This document shows, piece after piece, positions 1 through 8,308 of a stretch of DNA of 29,245 nt. The notes beneath the pieces are model-generated. The model saw only the letters and a list, made by a program, of their open reading frames with translations. It searched no databases and had not been told where the DNA came from. Position numbers and translations under genes: made by a program. How positions within the stretch are numbered: position 1 is the stretch's first letter; each line of letters opens with the position of its first letter. Location: assembly GCA_910579495.1 (NCBI GenBank), contig CAJTVD010000052.1, positions 1 through 29,245 of the forward strand, in the 5' to 3' direction. The DNA is from an uncultured Lachnospiraceae bacterium. Lineage in GTDB: Bacteria > Bacillota > Clostridia > Lachnospirales > Lachnospiraceae.

Positions 1-77
1 CACTGATATGTGCCAGCCCTTTTGCCGCGGATGTAAAAAGCAGATATACCAGGGCGTTTAAAGATTACAGGAAGTAA
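1..77 (+). CDS. Possible 3' end of an unidentified gene
   Basis: A reading frame is open from the left edge (phase starting at base 3) to a TAA at 75-77 and would encode about 24 residues ending in KDYRK. Its end lies five bases before the stop codon of the convergent MATE gene, a usual arrangement for convergent genes. The stretch is too short to recognise a family, and a second frame is also open for about 19 codons. The call rests only on position and frame. Confidence 0.25.
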   Translation, partial: LICASPFAADVKSRYTRAFKDYRK

Positions 78-82
78 CAGGG

Positions 83-1459
83 TTACCGGGCATTTGGCTG
101 CTGCTTGGGAGGGAGGTTTTTAAAAAGCTTTGCCAGCACAGCTGCAGCCGCAGCCGCCAGGATTACTTCTGCCAGAGGCTGTGCATAGGCAAGCCCGTAT
201 AAAGGGAACAGGCGGTTGAGCAAAAACAGTGCCGGGATTTCCAGCACGATTTTTCTCAGCAGTGCGAAAATAAGGGATTTTGCCCCCAGGCCGCATGCCT
301 GGAAAACGCCCACTGCCAGAAAATCCATACACAGGAAAGGAAGGGCAAGGCATAAGCCGCGCAGCAGCCTTGTGCCATAGGCCACCACTGCCCCGTTTTT
401 CATAAAAAGCCGGGTCAGCCCGCCAGCGCCCAGGTAGTAGCATACAGAGATGATGGCCATAAAAGATACTGCAATTTTTACCGTGAAGGAAAGGGTGTCC
501 TTCATCCGTTTGGTATTCCCGCTGGCATAATTGTAGCTGATAAGGGGCATGATGCCTTGGGAGAGCCCCAGGGCAATATAAAGTGGGACCATGTTGATTT
601 TCTGTACGATGCCCATTGCCGCCACTGCGTCAGCCCCAAAGGAAGAGGTAAAATTGTTCAGCACTGTCATGCCTGTCACGTTCAGGAGATTCTGGATGGA
701 GGCAGGGATGCCTACGCCGCAGATTCCCAGGACAATTTCCTTTTTCAGGCTAAACAGTGAAGGGCGGATGCGGACACAGATACTTTTCCGCTTCACAAAC
801 AGCAGCACGAAAAAGTACACACAGGCAGCACAGTTTGACAGGAAGGTGGCAAGCCCGGCCCCGGCCGCGCCCATATGCAGCCCCCAGGGAAGGATAAAAA
901 CCGGGTCAAGCACAATATTTAAAAGACAGCCGCTCATGGTACCCAGGCTGGCGTGGAAAGAACTGCCCTCTGCCCGGACCATATATGCCAGCACCACGTT
1001 AAGGATTGCCGGGGCAGCGCCGAAGGTAACGGTCCATTTCAGGTAAGCGGCGGTTGCTTCACGGGTCCCGCTGTCTGTACCCAGCAAAACGAAAAGGGGC
1101 TGGCGGAAGACAGTAAACAGCAGGGAAAACAAAATGCCACAGGCAAGGGCGCAGTAAAAACCGAAAGCGCTGCTGCGGTAAACGGTATCATAATCCTTCC
1201 TGCCCAATGCCCGGCTCATCATGCTGGAGGAACCTACGCCGAACAGGTTATTAACAGCGTTAAAAGCCAAAAGTACAGGAGCCGCCAGGGTAACGGCAGC
1301 GTTCTGTGCCGGGTCATTTACAATGCCGACGAAATAGGTGTCCGCCAGGTTATAGATTATCATTACCAGGGAACTGATAATGGTGGGGACTGCCAGGGCA
1401 GTCACCGCTTTGGGAATGGGTGCCTGCTCAAACAATTGTGTTTTTTGTGTATTTTCCAT
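83..1459 (-). CDS. MATE family efflux transporter
   Basis: This is a 458-residue multidrug/toxin extrusion type membrane protein expected to export drugs or metabolites in exchange for Na+ or H+. The protein is hydrophobic throughout, with about 12 likely membrane segments. It carries the MATE-like opening of the first repeat (residues about 15-40, ending in YNLADTYFVG) and a second-half repeat with IQKINMVPLYIALG and GIMPLISYNYASG. The frame extends 38 codons further upstream, but I place the start at 1459 because a GGAGG lies seven bases upstream and the extension is polar and unlike the family. The gene diverges from the AI-2E family gene, and its own promoter lies about 100 bases upstream. 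The substrate cannot be told from sequence. The family call is firm. Confidence 0.93.
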   Translation of the reverse strand: MENTQKTQLFEQAPIPKAVTALAVPTIISSLVMIIYNLADTYFVGIVNDPAQNAAVTLAAPVLLAFNAVNNLFGVGSSSMMSRALGRKDYDTVYRSSAFGFYCALACGILFSLLFTVFRQPLFVLLGTDSGTREATAAYLKWTVTFGAAPAILNVVLAYMVRAEGSSFHASLGTMSGCLLNIVLDPVFILPWGLHMGAAGAGLATFLSNCAACVYFFVLLFVKRKSICVRIRPSLFSLKKEIVLGICGVGIPASIQNLLNVTGMTVLNNFTSSFGADAVAAMGIVQKINMVPLYIALGLSQGIMPLISYNYASGNTKRMKDTLSFTVKIAVSFMAIISVCYYLGAGGLTRLFMKNGAVVAYGTRLLRGLCLALPFLCMDFLAVGVFQACGLGAKSLIFALLRKIVLEIPALFLLNRLFPLYGLAYAQPLAEVILAAAAAAVLAKLFKNLPPKQQPNAR

Positions 1460-1529
1460 AAAAGAGCCTCCGTTCTTGCCCGATACCGGGAAATTGGGGC
1501 AAGCATTAATTTGCCCTGTGAAAATTGCC

Positions 1530-1559
1530 TTATCATTGCCAATGTGGCGCCTGTATAAT
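1530..1559 (+). promoter_or_regulatory. Probable promoter of the AI-2E family gene
   Basis: A perfect TATAAT (1554-1559) stands about 45 bases before the start codon. The -35 is weak: TTATCA at 1530-1535 with an 18-base spacer. The -10 element interleaves with the divergent MATE promoter, so the two may compete for polymerase. Confidence 0.45.
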
Positions 1560-1562
1560 ATA

Positions 1563-1590
1563 ATTATCTTCATAATACTACAAATGTCAA
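1563..1590 (-). promoter_or_regulatory. Sigma-A type promoter of the MATE gene
   Basis: Read on the - strand, TTGACA (1590-1585) is followed after 16 bases by GATAAT (1568-1563). This leaves a leader of roughly 95 bases before the start at 1459. It overlaps the + strand promoter of the divergent gene. Confidence 0.65.
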
Positions 1591-1605
1591 GAACGGAGGG
1601 GTTAT

Positions 1606-2805
1606 ATGAAAACTGATAAAAAGTTTTTTGTGTGGCTGGGAGTTACCATATTTGGCAGCCTGGGAGCGGCAGCGGCGCTTTATTTCCTGTTGCAGCGCTT
1701 TGATGAGATGAGGGCTTTCTGGAGGGTTGTTACATCAGCCCTGCGCCCGGTGGTGGTGGGAGGGGCGCTTGCGTACCTGCTCTGTCCCGTTGCAAAGTTT
1801 TTGGAGCGGCAGTTCCGGCGGGTGAAATTCCTCTCCCCCATTGCAAGGCTTTTATCAGTGCTGTTTTCGGTGATTTTTGCCTTTGGGGTGGTAGGGCTGT
1901 TCTGCGCCCTGATCCTGCCCCAGTTAACGGGCAGCATTAAAGGGCTTGTGACAGACCTGCCCAAGATGCTGGAGGGACAGCTTACCAGGCTGGGGACATA
2001 TCTGGAATCGGACAATGAAACGGCTGGGGCTGTGATGCAGATGGTTTCCTCGGTGGAGATTTCTTTGGCTGGCTGGATTAAAAGCAACCTTTTTTCTACA
2101 GTTTCTACCCTGGCAGGCAGTGTGCTGTCTGTGGGCTCCGCATTGGTGAATCTGGTGGTGTCCGTTATTGTTGCGGTTTACCTGCTGCTTGACAGGGAGC
2201 GGTATCTGGCACAGTTAAAGAAGCTTCTTTATGCGGTAAGCAGGAATGGGCGCTTTAACCGGATTGTGTTGGAGACTGCCCGCCAGACAAACCAGATATT
2301 CAGCGGCTTTATCTCCGGAAAACTGCTGGATTCCCTGATCGTGGGGGTGATTTGTTTCCTGTGCCTTACGGTTTTAAAAATGCCTTATGTGCTGCTGGTG
2401 AGTGTGATTGTAGGGGTTACCAATATTATCCCCATGTTCGGGCCATTTATTGGGGCAGTACCCAGTGCCTTTTTGATCCTGCTGGTTTCCCCGGCGAAAT
2501 GCCTGGTTTTTCTGATTTTTATAGTGGCGCTGCAGCAGGTGGACGGGAATATTATCGGCCCCCGTATCCTGGGCAATTCCACAGGCTTATCAGCCCTTTA
2601 TGTGACAGTGGCTATGCTTCTTTTTGGTAAACTGATGGGATTTGTGGGAATGATTGTGGGAGTGCCGCTGTTTGCAACCCTCTATTACATAATCAAACGG
2701 CTGGCGGAATATTCCCTAAGGCAGAGGGATATGCCGGTGGATACTTTGGAATACGTTGGGGATATGGGTGAAACGGAAGCGGAGGAAGAGCCAGGGCAGG
2801 AATAG
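1606..2805 (+). CDS. AI-2E family transporter (membrane permease)
   Basis: This 399-residue integral membrane protein belongs to the AI-2E transporter family (PF01594 type). Members have been linked to autoinducer-2 export, Na+/H+ exchange and sporulation (YtvI-like), so the substrate is open. What is seen: two N-terminal hydrophobic helices (about 8-28 and 46-60), further helices around 80-105, a soluble amphipathic region, and a hydrophobic C-terminal half. That half contains the family-typical TNIIPMFGPFIGAVP and a VDGNIIGPRILG stretch near residues 305-320. The C-terminus is acidic. The start is supported by GGAGG six bases upstream. The gene appears to be transcribed alone, with a hairpin terminator just beyond its stop. 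Confidence 0.9.
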   Translation: MKTDKKFFVWLGVTIFGSLGAAAALYFLLQRFDEMRAFWRVVTSALRPVVVGGALAYLLCPVAKFLERQFRRVKFLSPIARLLSVLFSVIFAFGVVGLFCALILPQLTGSIKGLVTDLPKMLEGQLTRLGTYLESDNETAGAVMQMVSSVEISLAGWIKSNLFSTVSTLAGSVLSVGSALVNLVVSVIVAVYLLLDRERYLAQLKKLLYAVSRNGRFNRIVLETARQTNQIFSGFISGKLLDSLIVGVICFLCLTVLKMPYVLLVSVIVGVTNIIPMFGPFIGAVPSAFLILLVSPAKCLVFLIFIVALQQVDGNIIGPRILGNSTGLSALYVTVAMLLFGKLMGFVGMIVGVPLFATLYYIIKRLAEYSLRQRDMPVDTLEYVGDMGETEAEEEPGQE

Positions 2806-2828
2806 GGAAATAGCAGAAGGCTGCACAA

Positions 2829-2878
2829 ACGCCCTCACCCCGGTCCCCCATAAGGGGGAGAAGGGGCCAGGGCGTTTT
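2829..2878. terminator. Hairpin terminator between convergent genes
   Basis: ACGCCCT (2829-2835) pairs with AGGGCGT (2869-2875), and an inner CCCCC-ATAA-GGGGG closes the loop. TTTT follows on the + strand. It lies between the stops of the AI-2E gene and the convergent DUF5050 gene and could serve both. The layered GC-rich palindrome also resembles a REP-like dispersed element. Confidence 0.65.
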
Positions 2879-2910
2879 CCGTTACAATAACGTCTGTTGG
2901 CCAAATTAGA

Positions 2911-3936
2911 TTATTTGGATGCCTTAAGCACTTCCGGGGTAAAGATCCCAACGTCAATGGGGCCGTTTACAGGCGTATGGTATACAGTAGTTTCGTCCCC
3001 AAAAGCATTGAAATAGGCATAAGTGGAAGTGAGGTTGATATTTTCAAAGTTGCCGTCCATTATGGTTTCAGGATTGCTTCCGTCAAGCCCCATGCGCATC
3101 AGGGCTGGCTCTGTAGAGGAATTCTTCTGGTAATAAATGTAATAATCCCCTACGTTAAAGGTATCCACCCGGTCGTTGGTAAGGATTTCCACTGTATTGT
3201 CATAAAGGGAGTAGCGGCAGAGCCTGTAATCGGCAGGGACATCCAAAAAGTAAATATAATTATTGTGATAAGTCGGGTACCAGAGGTTTCCCTGGTAAAC
3301 GGTGTATATGGTGTCTGTGGTGGTGTCAAGGGCATAGAGATAATGGTCTGTCTCTGTCCCGTTAAAGTAAATAGTGCCGTTATAGCAGGAAGCGGGATTG
3401 ATAATAAGGTCGGATACCTGCTGCTGGCCGGATTTATCTGTTTTTATTTTGTAAAACTTGGTAAAGTTTTTGTTGTCATAACGCTGGTAGTAAATATAAT
3501 CGCCGGATAACTGCATGGTGATGGCAGCGGTGCGGTCCAGGCACTGGCTGCCAGAACCGTCCAGTTTGCTGCGGTAGACGCCGTATGTACGGATGGCATA
3601 CCCTACGCCGGCGCCGCCGGCGGCGTTGTCCATATAGTAATAGAGGTAATTGCCTCCTACATTAATGGAATTTGTCATGGTAGAGTTTAGCTTCGCATAG
3701 CCGGTTTCATCCGGGTTCATGGAATAAAGGCACCCTCCGTCCAGGGCGTTGGAAAAGTAAACCTTTCCGCCGGACTCCGCAAAAAGCCCATGATTGTTCA
3801 GGTTCCCGGCAGTGTTTCCGGTTACGGAGATATCGTTGGGAGGTATTTTCTCCTTTAGAAGCGTAGCCGCGCCAAGGCCGGCCAGAAGCAGTATGGCAAT
3901 GGTTGTAAATAATGGTATTTTCCACTTTTTTTTCAT
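2911..3936 (-). CDS. Membrane-anchored DUF5050 beta-propeller-like protein
   Basis: The 341-residue protein starts with MKKKWKIP and a single hydrophobic helix (about 8-27), a signal peptide or membrane anchor, so the rest is probably outside the cell. The remainder is a string of repeats rich in aromatic YLYYY, YIYYQ, YIYFLD and AYFNAF segments, each followed by L/YRSKLDGSG or MRMGLDGSN-like turns. This is the pattern of DUF5050 and LRP1-type beta-propeller domains in Clostridia. No catalytic residues are evident, and the family usually suggests binding or scaffolding. The start has AAGGGGG ten bases upstream and a good promoter. It is monocistronic. I am sure of the family type and not of the role. 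Confidence 0.8.
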   Translation of the reverse strand: MKKKWKIPLFTTIAILLLAGLGAATLLKEKIPPNDISVTGNTAGNLNNHGLFAESGGKVYFSNALDGGCLYSMNPDETGYAKLNSTMTNSINVGGNYLYYYMDNAAGGAGVGYAIRTYGVYRSKLDGSGSQCLDRTAAITMQLSGDYIYYQRYDNKNFTKFYKIKTDKSGQQQVSDLIINPASCYNGTIYFNGTETDHYLYALDTTTDTIYTVYQGNLWYPTYHNNYIYFLDVPADYRLCRYSLYDNTVEILTNDRVDTFNVGDYYIYYQKNSSTEPALMRMGLDGSNPETIMDGNFENINLTSTYAYFNAFGDETTVYHTPVNGPIDVGIFTPEVLKASK

Positions 3937-3972
3937 ATTGTTAAAACCCCCTTCAATTTGGTTTCAATATAT

Positions 3973-4002
3973 AGTATAGCTAATTTGTGCCGGCATTGTC
4001 AA
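3973..4002 (-). promoter_or_regulatory. Sigma-A promoter of the DUF5050 gene
   Basis: On the - strand a perfect TTGACA (4002-3997) is followed after 18 bases by TATACT (3978-3973), about 37 bases before the start codon at 3936. Confidence 0.7.
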
Positions 4003-4037
4003 TGTAATGTGAAATATAGTGAAATCAGGTTTTGGAT

Positions 4038-4047
4038 GTGCTATAAT
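4038..4047 (+). promoter_or_regulatory. pheA: Extended -10 promoter for the pheA run
   Basis: TGCTATAAT (4039-4047) is an extended -10 element about 100 bases before pheA. No good -35 is visible, which is common for extended -10 promoters. It is the only clear promoter seen ahead of the seven-gene run. The leader is too short for a T-box. Confidence 0.55.
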
Positions 4048-4144
4048 AGACGGGTAAAATTGCCGGAAAAGGATTTACGTTATCAAACAGGCAATAATAA
4101 CAGCCGCAGGCTTTGCGGAAAAATATTTTACCGGGAGGATGGAA

Positions 4145-5269
4145 ATGGACTTGGCCAAACTGCGGGAGCAGATTGACGGGATTGACGCCCGTATTGTGGA
4201 ATTGTATGAAGAGCGGATGGAAGTATGCCGCCAGGTGGCGGAATACAAGATAGAGACAGGGAAAAAGGTTTTCGACAAGGCAAGGGAGGAAGAGAAGCTG
4301 CGGAAGGTAAAATCCCTTACCCACAATGAGTTTAACAGCCGGGGGGTGGAAGAACTCTTTGAGCAGGTCATGTCCATGAGCCGCAAGCTCCAGTACCGTC
4401 TTCTCACAGAGCACGGCAGCAGTGGGAGGCTTCCCTTTATCCCTGTGGAGAGCCTTTACAAGGACGGGGCAAGGGTGGTGTTCCAGGGAGCTGAGGGCGC
4501 CTATTCCCAGGCTGCTATGCTGCAGTATTTCGGGGAAGGGGTTAACAGTTTCCATGTAGATACCTTCAGGGACGCTATGATTGCCATTGACGAGGGCAGC
4601 GCTGATTTTGCAGTGCTTCCCATAGAAAATTCCACCGCAGGGATTGTCAGTGAAATTTACGACCTTCTTGGGGAGTTCGAAAATTATATTGTGGGAGAGC
4701 AGATTATTAAAATTGAACATTGCCTGATGGCGGTGCCGGGAACCCGCATGGAGGATATCCAAAGGGTTTACTCCCATCCCCAGTCCCTGATGCAGTCGGC
4801 AAGGTTTTTAAATGAATATAACTGGCAGCAGATCAGCATGCAGAACAATGCTTTTGCGGCACGGAAGGTGGCTGGCGACGGGGATGCCGCCCAGGCAGCC
4901 ATTGCCAGCGAACATGCGGCGGGGCTTTACGGCCTGGCTATCCTCAAAAAGGGAGTGAACCAGTCCAGCGCCAATGCCACCCGTTTTATTATCGTCACCA
5001 ACCAGAAAATTTTCTTAAGGGAGGCAAAAAAGGTGAGCATCTGCTTTGAAGTGCCCCATGAGAGCGGCTCCCTTTACCACATGCTGTCCCATTTTATTTA
5101 CAATAACCTGAACATGAACAGGATTGAGAGCAGGCCCATAGAGGGGCGGAACTGGGAGTACCGCTTTTTCATTGATTTTGACGGGAACCTTTCCGGCAAC
5201 GCAGTAAAAAACGCACTCAGGGGGCTGCGGGAAGAGGCCAGAAACATGAGGATCCTGGGAAATTATTAG
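4145..5269 (+). CDS. pheA: Bifunctional chorismate mutase / prephenate dehydratase (P-protein)
   Basis: This 374-residue enzyme converts chorismate to prephenate and then to phenylpyruvate, the committed steps of phenylalanine synthesis in the cytoplasm. Residues 1-90 form an AroQ-type helical chorismate mutase, with EYKIETGK (Lys35) and FDKAREEE matching active-site positions. Residues 110-295 form the dehydratase, with GAEGAYSQ, the PIENSTAG motif and the NATRF signature (278-282, Thr279 expected catalytic). Residues 296-374 are an ACT domain with GSL (308-310) and ESRP (328-331), the phenylalanine-binding motifs, so feedback inhibition is expected. An earlier ATG at 4139 touches GGGAGG directly; the ATG at 4145 has a six-base spacing and is the better start. 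A DUF815 gene follows after 26 bases. Confidence 0.96.
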   Translation: MDLAKLREQIDGIDARIVELYEERMEVCRQVAEYKIETGKKVFDKAREEEKLRKVKSLTHNEFNSRGVEELFEQVMSMSRKLQYRLLTEHGSSGRLPFIPVESLYKDGARVVFQGAEGAYSQAAMLQYFGEGVNSFHVDTFRDAMIAIDEGSADFAVLPIENSTAGIVSEIYDLLGEFENYIVGEQIIKIEHCLMAVPGTRMEDIQRVYSHPQSLMQSARFLNEYNWQQISMQNNAFAARKVAGDGDAAQAAIASEHAAGLYGLAILKKGVNQSSANATRFIIVTNQKIFLREAKKVSICFEVPHESGSLYHMLSHFIYNNLNMNRIESRPIEGRNWEYRFFIDFDGNLSGNAVKNALRGLREEARNMRILGNY

Positions 5270-5295
5270 GGCAATGGGGCCATAGGGAGGATATT

Positions 5296-6597
5296 GTGAG
5301 AATACAGGAATTAGTGGTATACAGGGATTTTGGGAAAGAGGAAGGAAGGATCCTGCAGGACATCTCTTATCTTGCGGGGCATTACCGGGATCCTGGCGGC
5401 AGGAAAGAAGAAATGGCATCGCTTTTGTATGACTGTATCCACCGGCTGCTGGAGCTGGCCGGAAGCCATGGATTTTATGGGAACCTCTGGCATTGCTACC
5501 TGTCCGACCTGCTGGTGAATAATGAGAACAGCTACAGCAAAGCCTGCGAGATACGGGGCAGGGTGCAGGGGACCATCAACCGGGCGGTTTTGCATGATAT
5601 AGTCATATTTAAAGAATTTTTTGATTATGATTTTACAGATATGGCAAGGGTTTTGTCTGTGGAGGGCATGGAGCTGGCTTTGAATTATGTAGGCGGGGAG
5701 GGGGACGGCAAAGAGTATAACAGCCGGATCCGGGACCGGATCTGTTCCCTGGCGGTTAAATTTACCAAAAACCACACGCCGGAAGAGATGAAAGCGACCC
5801 TCACCGGGTTTTATAAGGAGTATGGCGTGGGCAAATTCGGGCTTCATAAGGCATTCCGGGTAGTCCATGGGAAAGAGGGCGTGGAAATTGTCCCTATCCG
5901 CAACATTGCCCATGTGCATCTGGAAGACCTGGTGGGCTATGAAATTCCCAAGCAGAAGCTGGCCCGGAATACGGAAGCCTTTGTGGAGGGCAGGAAAGCG
6001 AACAACTGTCTCCTTTTTGGGGATGCGGGAACGGGAAAATCTTCCAGCATCAAAGCAATTGCCAACGCTTATTATAGCCAGGGCCTGCGCATGATAGAAA
6101 TATATAAGCATCAGTTCCAGGATTTGAATGAAGTGATTGCCCAGATCAAAAACAGAAATTACAAATTTATTATATATATGGATGACTTAAGCTTTGAGGA
6201 TTTCGAGGTTGAATATAAATATTTAAAGGCGGTGATAGAAGGCGGGCTGGAGAGAAGGCCTGACAATGTGCTGATTTACGCTACCTCCAACAGAAGGCAT
6301 CTGGTGAGGGAGAAGTTTTCCGACAAGGAGGAAAATGGTGATGAGCTTCACAGGATGGATACTGTGCAGGAAAAGCTTTCCCTGGCTGCCCGCTTTGGGG
6401 TCACCATTTATTTTTCCGCTCCCGGCCAAAAGGAATTCCAGAATATTGTAAAGACCCTGGCAAGGCGCAGCCATATCCTGATGCCGGAGGAGGAGCTTTT
6501 ACAGGAGGCAGGCAAATGGGAACTGGCCCACGGAGGCTTATCCGGCAGATGCGCCCAGCAGTTTGTGGATTATCTGCAAAGTGTGAGGAATTGTTAA
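5296..6597 (+). CDS. DUF815 family AAA-like ATPase
   Basis: The 433-residue protein is a P-loop ATPase of the DUF815 type, found widely and without settled function. Walker A is GDAGTGKSS (242-250), and Walker B is FIIYMDDL (291-298). An ATSNRRHLV sensor-like stretch and an R-rich lid follow, and DELHRMDTVQEKLSLAARFG is family-typical. The N-terminal 200 residues are helical and carry no domain I recognise. The start is GTG at 5296 with AGGGAGG five bases upstream, and no in-frame ATG fits better. It follows pheA by 26 bases and is probably cotranscribed, although a link with phenylalanine synthesis is not obvious. ATP binding is well supported; the substrate is unknown. Confidence 0.88.
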   Translation: MRIQELVVYRDFGKEEGRILQDISYLAGHYRDPGGRKEEMASLLYDCIHRLLELAGSHGFYGNLWHCYLSDLLVNNENSYSKACEIRGRVQGTINRAVLHDIVIFKEFFDYDFTDMARVLSVEGMELALNYVGGEGDGKEYNSRIRDRICSLAVKFTKNHTPEEMKATLTGFYKEYGVGKFGLHKAFRVVHGKEGVEIVPIRNIAHVHLEDLVGYEIPKQKLARNTEAFVEGRKANNCLLFGDAGTGKSSSIKAIANAYYSQGLRMIEIYKHQFQDLNEVIAQIKNRNYKFIIYMDDLSFEDFEVEYKYLKAVIEGGLERRPDNVLIYATSNRRHLVREKFSDKEENGDELHRMDTVQEKLSLAARFGVTIYFSAPGQKEFQNIVKTLARRSHILMPEEELLQEAGKWELAHGGLSGRCAQQFVDYLQSVRNC

Positions 6598-6687
6598 AGG
6601 ATATTTTCGTTCACGGCCATTTGCAGCCCGGAAGGCTTTGGTTTTGCGCCCGGCGGGTGAAAGGGACTTAGGCAGGGAGGAGAAGTT

Positions 6688-8229
6688 ATGTCTGTAAAAA
6701 CATTTGCGGCGATAGATATCGGCTCTTATGAGCTGGCAATGAAAATTTTTGAGGTATCACAGGCAAGGGGAATGCGGGAGATTGACCATATCCGCCACAG
6801 CATTGACATGGGGACAGAAACCTATGGGACAGGGAAGCTTTCCTATGAAAGGGTGGATGAACTCTGCCATGTGCTGCGGGAATTTTCGGATATTATGAAG
6901 TCCTATCAGGTGGAGGAATATCAGGCTTACGGCACCAGCGCCATCCGGGAGTCCCGGAACCGGGCGATTTTGATAGACCAGATTGAGCAGCGGACAGGCA
7001 TCCATATAGATGTGCTGGGCAATTCCGAGCAGCGGTTTCTGGATTATAAGTCCATTGCTTTCCAGGGGGAGGGATTCCAGAAGATTATTGAGAACGGTAC
7101 TGCGATCCTGGATATTGGGGGCGGCAGCATACAGATTTCCCTGTTTGACAATGATACCCTGGTATCCACCCAGAACATGCGCATGGGGGTACTGCGGCTC
7201 CAGGAGCGGCTGGACCATCTGGATGTGGGCTATAGCCAGTATGAAATGCTGATCCGGGAAATTGTGGAATCCCAGATGAATATTTACAATAAACTATACT
7301 TAAAGGACAGGCAGATCAAGAGCATCATTGTGGTGGACGATTATATTTCCGCATTGGTGGCCCGCAAGGCAAAGGACGGGCAAAAGGGCGGCTTTGCGGA
7401 CAAAAAGACCATGGAGTATTTCGCCAGGCTCTGCCGGACAAAGAGCCTTTCGGAGCTTTCCAAAGCGCTGGATATGCCGGAGGAAACCATTTTTCTCCTG
7501 ATGATCTCCATGATACTGCTGCGGTGCATTATGGAGAACATGGGTGCGGAGCAGATATGGGCGCCAGGGGTCACATTAAGTGACGGCATTGCCTATGAAT
7601 ATGCGGAGAAGAACAAAATCATTACTTCCACCCATGATTTTGAAAAGGATATCATTGCCTGTGCCAAGAACATCAGCAAGCGCTACCGGGGCAGCAAAAA
7701 AAGAGGGGAAACCTTGGAGCGGATTGCCCTTACGATTTTTGACAGCATGAAAAAGGTACACGGGTTAGGCGCCAGGGAACGGCTCCTTCTCCAAATATCC
7801 ACCATACTGCACGACTGCGGCAAATATATCAGCATGGCCAACCTGGGGGAATGTTCCTACAGCATCATTATGGCCACGGAGATCATCGGCCTTTCCTACG
7901 AGGAACGGCAGATAGTGGCCAACGTGGTGAAATACAACCACCTGGATTTCGACTACTACGAAACCAGCGGCAGCTTAAGGGACCTGGACAAGGAAGCCTA
8001 CTTAAAGATTGCCAAGCTCACAGCGATCCTGCGCATAGCCAACGGCCTGGACCGCAGCCATAAGCAGAAATTCAAGAATGTAAAAGTAGCTTTAAAAGAA
8101 TACGAAATGGTGATTACAGTAAATACCCAGGAAGACATCACCCTGGAAAAAGGGCTTTTCGGCGCAAGGGCGGATTTCTTTGAGGAAGTATACAACATCA
8201 GGCCGGTAATCAGAAAGAAAAAAATATAA
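6688..8229 (+). CDS. ppx: Ppx/GppA family phosphatase with HD motif (exopolyphosphatase-like)
   Basis: This 513-residue protein has the two-part layout of Ppx/GppA enzymes, which remove terminal phosphate from polyphosphate or from pppGpp. The N-terminal part is an ASKHA fold: phosphate-1 loop AAIDIGSYELA (residues 7-17), YGTSAIRESRNR near 90, and phosphate-2 loop ILDIGGGSIQISLF near 140-153. The C-terminal part holds an HD-like motif, HDCGK at 375-379, followed by YNHLDFDYYE. Immediately downstream lies polyphosphate kinase, which favours polyphosphate over pppGpp as substrate, although both activities are possible. GGGAGGAG lies just upstream of the ATG. There is a 90-base gap after the DUF815 gene with no visible terminator. 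Confidence 0.88.
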   Translation: MSVKTFAAIDIGSYELAMKIFEVSQARGMREIDHIRHSIDMGTETYGTGKLSYERVDELCHVLREFSDIMKSYQVEEYQAYGTSAIRESRNRAILIDQIEQRTGIHIDVLGNSEQRFLDYKSIAFQGEGFQKIIENGTAILDIGGGSIQISLFDNDTLVSTQNMRMGVLRLQERLDHLDVGYSQYEMLIREIVESQMNIYNKLYLKDRQIKSIIVVDDYISALVARKAKDGQKGGFADKKTMEYFARLCRTKSLSELSKALDMPEETIFLLMISMILLRCIMENMGAEQIWAPGVTLSDGIAYEYAEKNKIITSTHDFEKDIIACAKNISKRYRGSKKRGETLERIALTIFDSMKKVHGLGARERLLLQISTILHDCGKYISMANLGECSYSIIMATEIIGLSYEERQIVANVVKYNHLDFDYYETSGSLRDLDKEAYLKIAKLTAILRIANGLDRSHKQKFKNVKVALKEYEMVITVNTQEDITLEKGLFGARADFFEEVYNIRPVIRKKKI

Positions 8230-8308
8230 AACCAATTAAGCAAACGTAAATGCTCTGCCGGGAAAGGCTTCAGCAGGGCGGATGCGGAACTGGAATGGAG
8301 GTTAAAAT

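Noticed and set aside
1460..1573. A 38-codon N-terminal extension of the MATE protein
   Set aside because: It has no ribosome binding site, overlaps the promoter and is unlike the family. The ATG at 1459 has GGAGG at ideal spacing.
4048..4144. A T-box or other riboswitch leading pheA
   Set aside because: The leader is only about 95 bases and shows just a small CCGCA/TGCGG hairpin, with no T-box sequence or terminator.
4025..4777. A 250-codon open frame on the - strand opposite pheA
   Set aside because: pheA motifs are unambiguous on the + strand, and the antisense frame would run through the pheA promoter.
5311..6111. A 266-codon open frame on the - strand opposite the DUF815 gene
   Set aside because: The Walker motifs on the + strand settle the coding frame; the antisense frame has no recognisable features.
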